From positions 1 to 7,746 of the forward strand of contig JAHEXO010000084.1 in assembly GCA_023252065.1 (NCBI GenBank): a stretch of 7,746 bases of DNA, read 5' to 3'. Position 1 is the stretch's first letter; every line of letters begins with the position of its first letter. This document shows positions 6,506 to 7,746 of the stretch, piece after piece. Made by a program: the position numbers and the translations under genes. Under the pieces are notes generated by a model that was given only the letters and a program-made list of their open reading frames with translations, was not told the DNA's origin and made no database searches. This stretch comes from Nocardioides sp. Its GTDB lineage: Bacteria > Actinomycetota > Actinomycetes > Propionibacteriales > Nocardioidaceae.

Positions 6506-7390
6506 TCAGGACCGGCCGGCGCTGACGACGAGCGCCTGCCCGGGCAGGTGGTAGCCGTTGGGGGTCGCGTAGGCCGAGACCGACGCGCGGGCCAGCTCAC
6601 GGATCGCCGTCGCGTCCTGCTCGTCGACGGACGCCAGGACCGCACTGAGCGGGCCCGCCAGCCCGGAGGTCCGGGCCCACCAGCGGTCGAAGCTGTCGGC
6701 GTCCATCGGCACCGACACCTCCTCCAGCACGGTGTCGCCGAACCCGGCCGCGTCGAACAGCGCGGTCAGCCGCGAGGCGTCCGAGAGCGAGAAGGGTCCC
6801 GGCACCCCGGGCGGCGGCACCTGCCGATCGAGCCGGGTGCGGACGGCGTCCATGACCAGCGCCAGCCAGGGGTTGGCGGCCGGCGGTCCCCACACGCTCA
6901 CCGCGACCCGGCCACCGGGGCGCAGGACCCGGGCGATCTCGGCGACGGCCGCCGCCGGGTCGACCGCGAACTGCAGCCCGTGCCGGACCAGCACGACGTC
7001 GTACGACGCGTCCGGCTCGGCGATCGCCTCGAGGTCGAGCCGGCGCACCTCGACGGCGCTGCGGTCCCCGGCCCGCGCCGACGCGATCTGCGTCATCTCG
7101 AGCGCGACGTCGGAGAGCACCACCCGGCCCCCGGGCGCCACGAGGTCGGCAGCGGCCAGGCCCAGCCCGCCCGCACCTCCGGCCAGCTCCAGCACCCGCT
7201 CCCCCGGCGCCGGCGAGGTGGCGGCCAGCATCACCGTGGTCTCGGGGGCGTGACGTGCGTCGGTGTAGTCGGCGTACTCCGCCCAGGAGCCCGCCACCGC
7301 GGACCACATCGCGTGGACGTGGCGGCGGCGCTCGTCGAGGCCGGCGACCGCGGCGGGTGGTGCCTGCTGAGGTGTCGTGAACTCGGTCAT
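6506..7390 (-). CDS. Class I SAM-dependent methyltransferase (UbiE/Methyltransf_11-like)
   Basis: The product has 294 residues with a Rossmann-type methyltransferase core. Motif I is VLELAGGAGGLG at 66-77, binding S-adenosylmethionine; its AGGAGG differs from the common GCGTG form but keeps the glycines. D94 in VVLSDVALEM ends the second strand (ribose binding). LDLEAIAEPDASYDVVLVRHG at about 118-137 carries motifs III and IV. VLRPGGRVAVSVWG at 155-168 is the post-motif. A C-terminal half of about 120 residues (WWARTSGLAGPL and beyond) probably shapes the acceptor pocket. No signal peptide or membrane span is seen. The substrate cannot be named; small-molecule acceptors such as quinones, lipids or xenobiotics are typical. 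The ATG at 7390 has GGAGGA seven bases upstream. The divergent TetR-type gene is the obvious candidate regulator. Confidence 0.88.
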   Translation of the reverse strand: MTEFTTPQQAPPAAVAGLDERRRHVHAMWSAVAGSWAEYADYTDARHAPETTVMLAATSPAPGERVLELAGGAGGLGLAAADLVAPGGRVVLSDVALEMTQIASARAGDRSAVEVRRLDLEAIAEPDASYDVVLVRHGLQFAVDPAAAVAEIARVLRPGGRVAVSVWGPPAANPWLALVMDAVRTRLDRQVPPPGVPGPFSLSDASRLTALFDAAGFGDTVLEEVSVPMDADSFDRWWARTSGLAGPLSAVLASVDEQDATAIRELARASVSAYATPNGYHLPGQALVVSAGRS

Positions 7391-7397
7391 CGTCTGT

Positions 7398-7403
7398 TCC
7401 TCC
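7398..7403 (-). promoter_or_regulatory. Shine-Dalgarno site of the methyltransferase gene
   Basis: GGAGGA on the minus strand, seven bases before the ATG at 7390, supports that start. The divergent tetR gene has no such site. Confidence 0.7.
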
Positions 7404-7409
7404 CAATTG

Positions 7410-7415
7410 GTTATA
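7410..7415 (-). promoter_or_regulatory. -10 box of the methyltransferase promoter
   Basis: TATAAC reads on the minus strand, 19 bases before the ATG at 7390 and just upstream of the GGAGGA ribosome-binding site. The only -35 candidate at a 17-base spacing, CAGGCA, is poor, which would fit a promoter that needs derepression or an alternative factor. Confidence 0.45.
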
Positions 7416-7439
7416 GCATTCGTGTAATGAACTGCCTGC

Positions 7440-7445
7440 TACTGT
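7440..7445 (+). promoter_or_regulatory. Possible -10 box for a leaderless tetR message
   Basis: TACTGT is followed by six bases and then the ATG at 7452, so transcription could start on the start codon itself. No Shine-Dalgarno sequence precedes that ATG, which fits a leaderless message. No clear -35 box is seen. Confidence 0.35.
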
Positions 7446-7451
7446 AACCAA

Positions 7452-7746
7452 ATGGGCGAGCGAATCAAGTCCACTCGTGGCTATCACTCACCGAGGCGCA
7501 CCGAGCAGGCTGCGGCCACCCGGCAGCACATCCTCGAGACCGCGCAGCGGGTCTTCGAGGCGGAGGGCTACGCCTCGACCTCGGTGGCGGCCGTCGCGGC
7601 CGCGGCGGAGGTCTCGACCAAGACCCTCTACCTGGCCTTCTCGACCAAGAGCGGCCTGCTCCGCTCCCTCTGGGACGTCGCGCTCGGCGGGCAGGACGAC
7701 CAGCAGCCGGTCACCACGCGGGCGTGGTACCAGGAGATGGCCGAGG
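7452..7746 (+). CDS. TetR/AcrR-family transcriptional regulator (C-terminus cut by window edge)
   Basis: The visible 98 residues contain a complete TetR-type N-terminal DNA-binding domain. Helix 1 is TRQHILETAQRVFEAEGYAS at about 23-42. The helix-turn-helix covers about 44-63, with the recognition part VSTKTLYLAF at 54-63. STKSGLLRSLWDVAL leads into helix 4. The ligand-binding and dimer domain, normally another 100 or more residues, lies beyond the window. A basic N-terminal tail (GERIKSTRGYHSPRR) precedes the domain. The ATG at 7452 is the base after the right operator arm and has no ribosome-binding site. The gene diverges from the methyltransferase with a 61-bp spacer, the usual arrangement for a repressor that controls itself and its neighbour. 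Its ligand is unknown. Confidence 0.88.
   Translation, partial: MGERIKSTRGYHSPRRTEQAAATRQHILETAQRVFEAEGYASTSVAAVAAAAEVSTKTLYLAFSTKSGLLRSLWDVALGGQDDQQPVTTRAWYQEMAE

Larger units (their letters stand above)
7407..7451. promoter_or_regulatory. Likely shared operator of the methyltransferase and TetR genes (10-bp inverted repeat)
   Basis: TTGGTTATAG at 7407-7416 and CTGTAACCAA at 7442-7451 form an inverted repeat that matches at 9 of 10 positions, with centres 35 bp apart. The outer seven bases (TTGGTTA/TAACCAA) are perfect. A smaller dyad, CATT-5-AATG at 7417-7429, sits between them. The left arm covers a TATAAC -10 box for the methyltransferase. The right arm covers the TACTGT -10 box and ends on the base before the tetR ATG. 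Binding at both arms would repress both genes. The whole 61-bp spacer is strikingly AT-rich compared with its surroundings. Confidence 0.6.

Noticed and set aside
6322..6645. The longer 107-codon version of the small membrane ORF.
   Set aside because: Its first 80 or so codons are Arg/Ser/Pro-rich and overlap the methyltransferase 3' end in another frame. Only the last 25 codons look protein-like.
6221..7447. A 408-codon plus-strand frame across the methyltransferase and spacer.
   Set aside because: Arg/Gly/Pro-rich shadow reading that runs through the AT-rich operator region. The methyltransferase has motifs and a good ribosome-binding site.

Overview
The window comes from a very GC-rich (about 70% by eye) Gram-positive actinobacterium. 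Three things point there: an acyl-CoA carboxylase beta subunit followed by the small epsilon subunit that only actinobacteria are known to use, several GTG starts, and codons that nearly always end in G or C. Gene order and protein style suggest Nocardioidaceae or a close relative. That placement is my inference, not something the sequence proves.

Layout. From 1 to 4416 everything reads on the minus strand, in the order birA (biotin-protein ligase), a two-helix membrane protein with a bacterial PH domain, a class III adenylate cyclase, a free-standing OmpR/PhoB-type winged-helix protein, purK and purE. PurE is cut by the left edge. Most junctions are tight: 12 bp between birA and the PH gene, a 14-bp overlap into the cyclase, and an 8-bp overlap between purK and purE. 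The one real gap, 127 bp, lies between the cyclase and the winged-helix gene and probably separates two transcription units. A 42-bp divergent spacer then leads to plus-strand pccB and accE, which overlap by one base. From 6303 to 6505 there is no annotated-size gene, but there is a possible 25-residue membrane peptide and two small repeat structures. The right end holds a SAM-dependent methyltransferase on the minus strand and a divergent TetR-family repressor on the plus strand, cut by the right edge. A 10-bp inverted repeat between them looks like their shared operator.

How the genes fit together. PurK and PurE carry out consecutive steps of purine synthesis (AIR to N5-CAIR to CAIR). PccB and AccE form part of a propionyl-CoA carboxylase. 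BirA would attach biotin to the alpha subunit of that complex, which is not in this window. The order purE, purK, PH-domain protein, birA, accD, accE matches what I recall of Mycobacterium tuberculosis (Rv3275c to Rv3281). The cyclase and winged-helix pair sits where that genome has a different gene. Most of the window is therefore conserved housekeeping DNA. The parts worth a second look are the regulatory spacers, the cyclase and winged-helix insertion, the small membrane ORF and the TetR/methyltransferase pair. I see no tRNA, rRNA, CRISPR array, insertion sequence or phage gene, and no clear new defence or mobile system.
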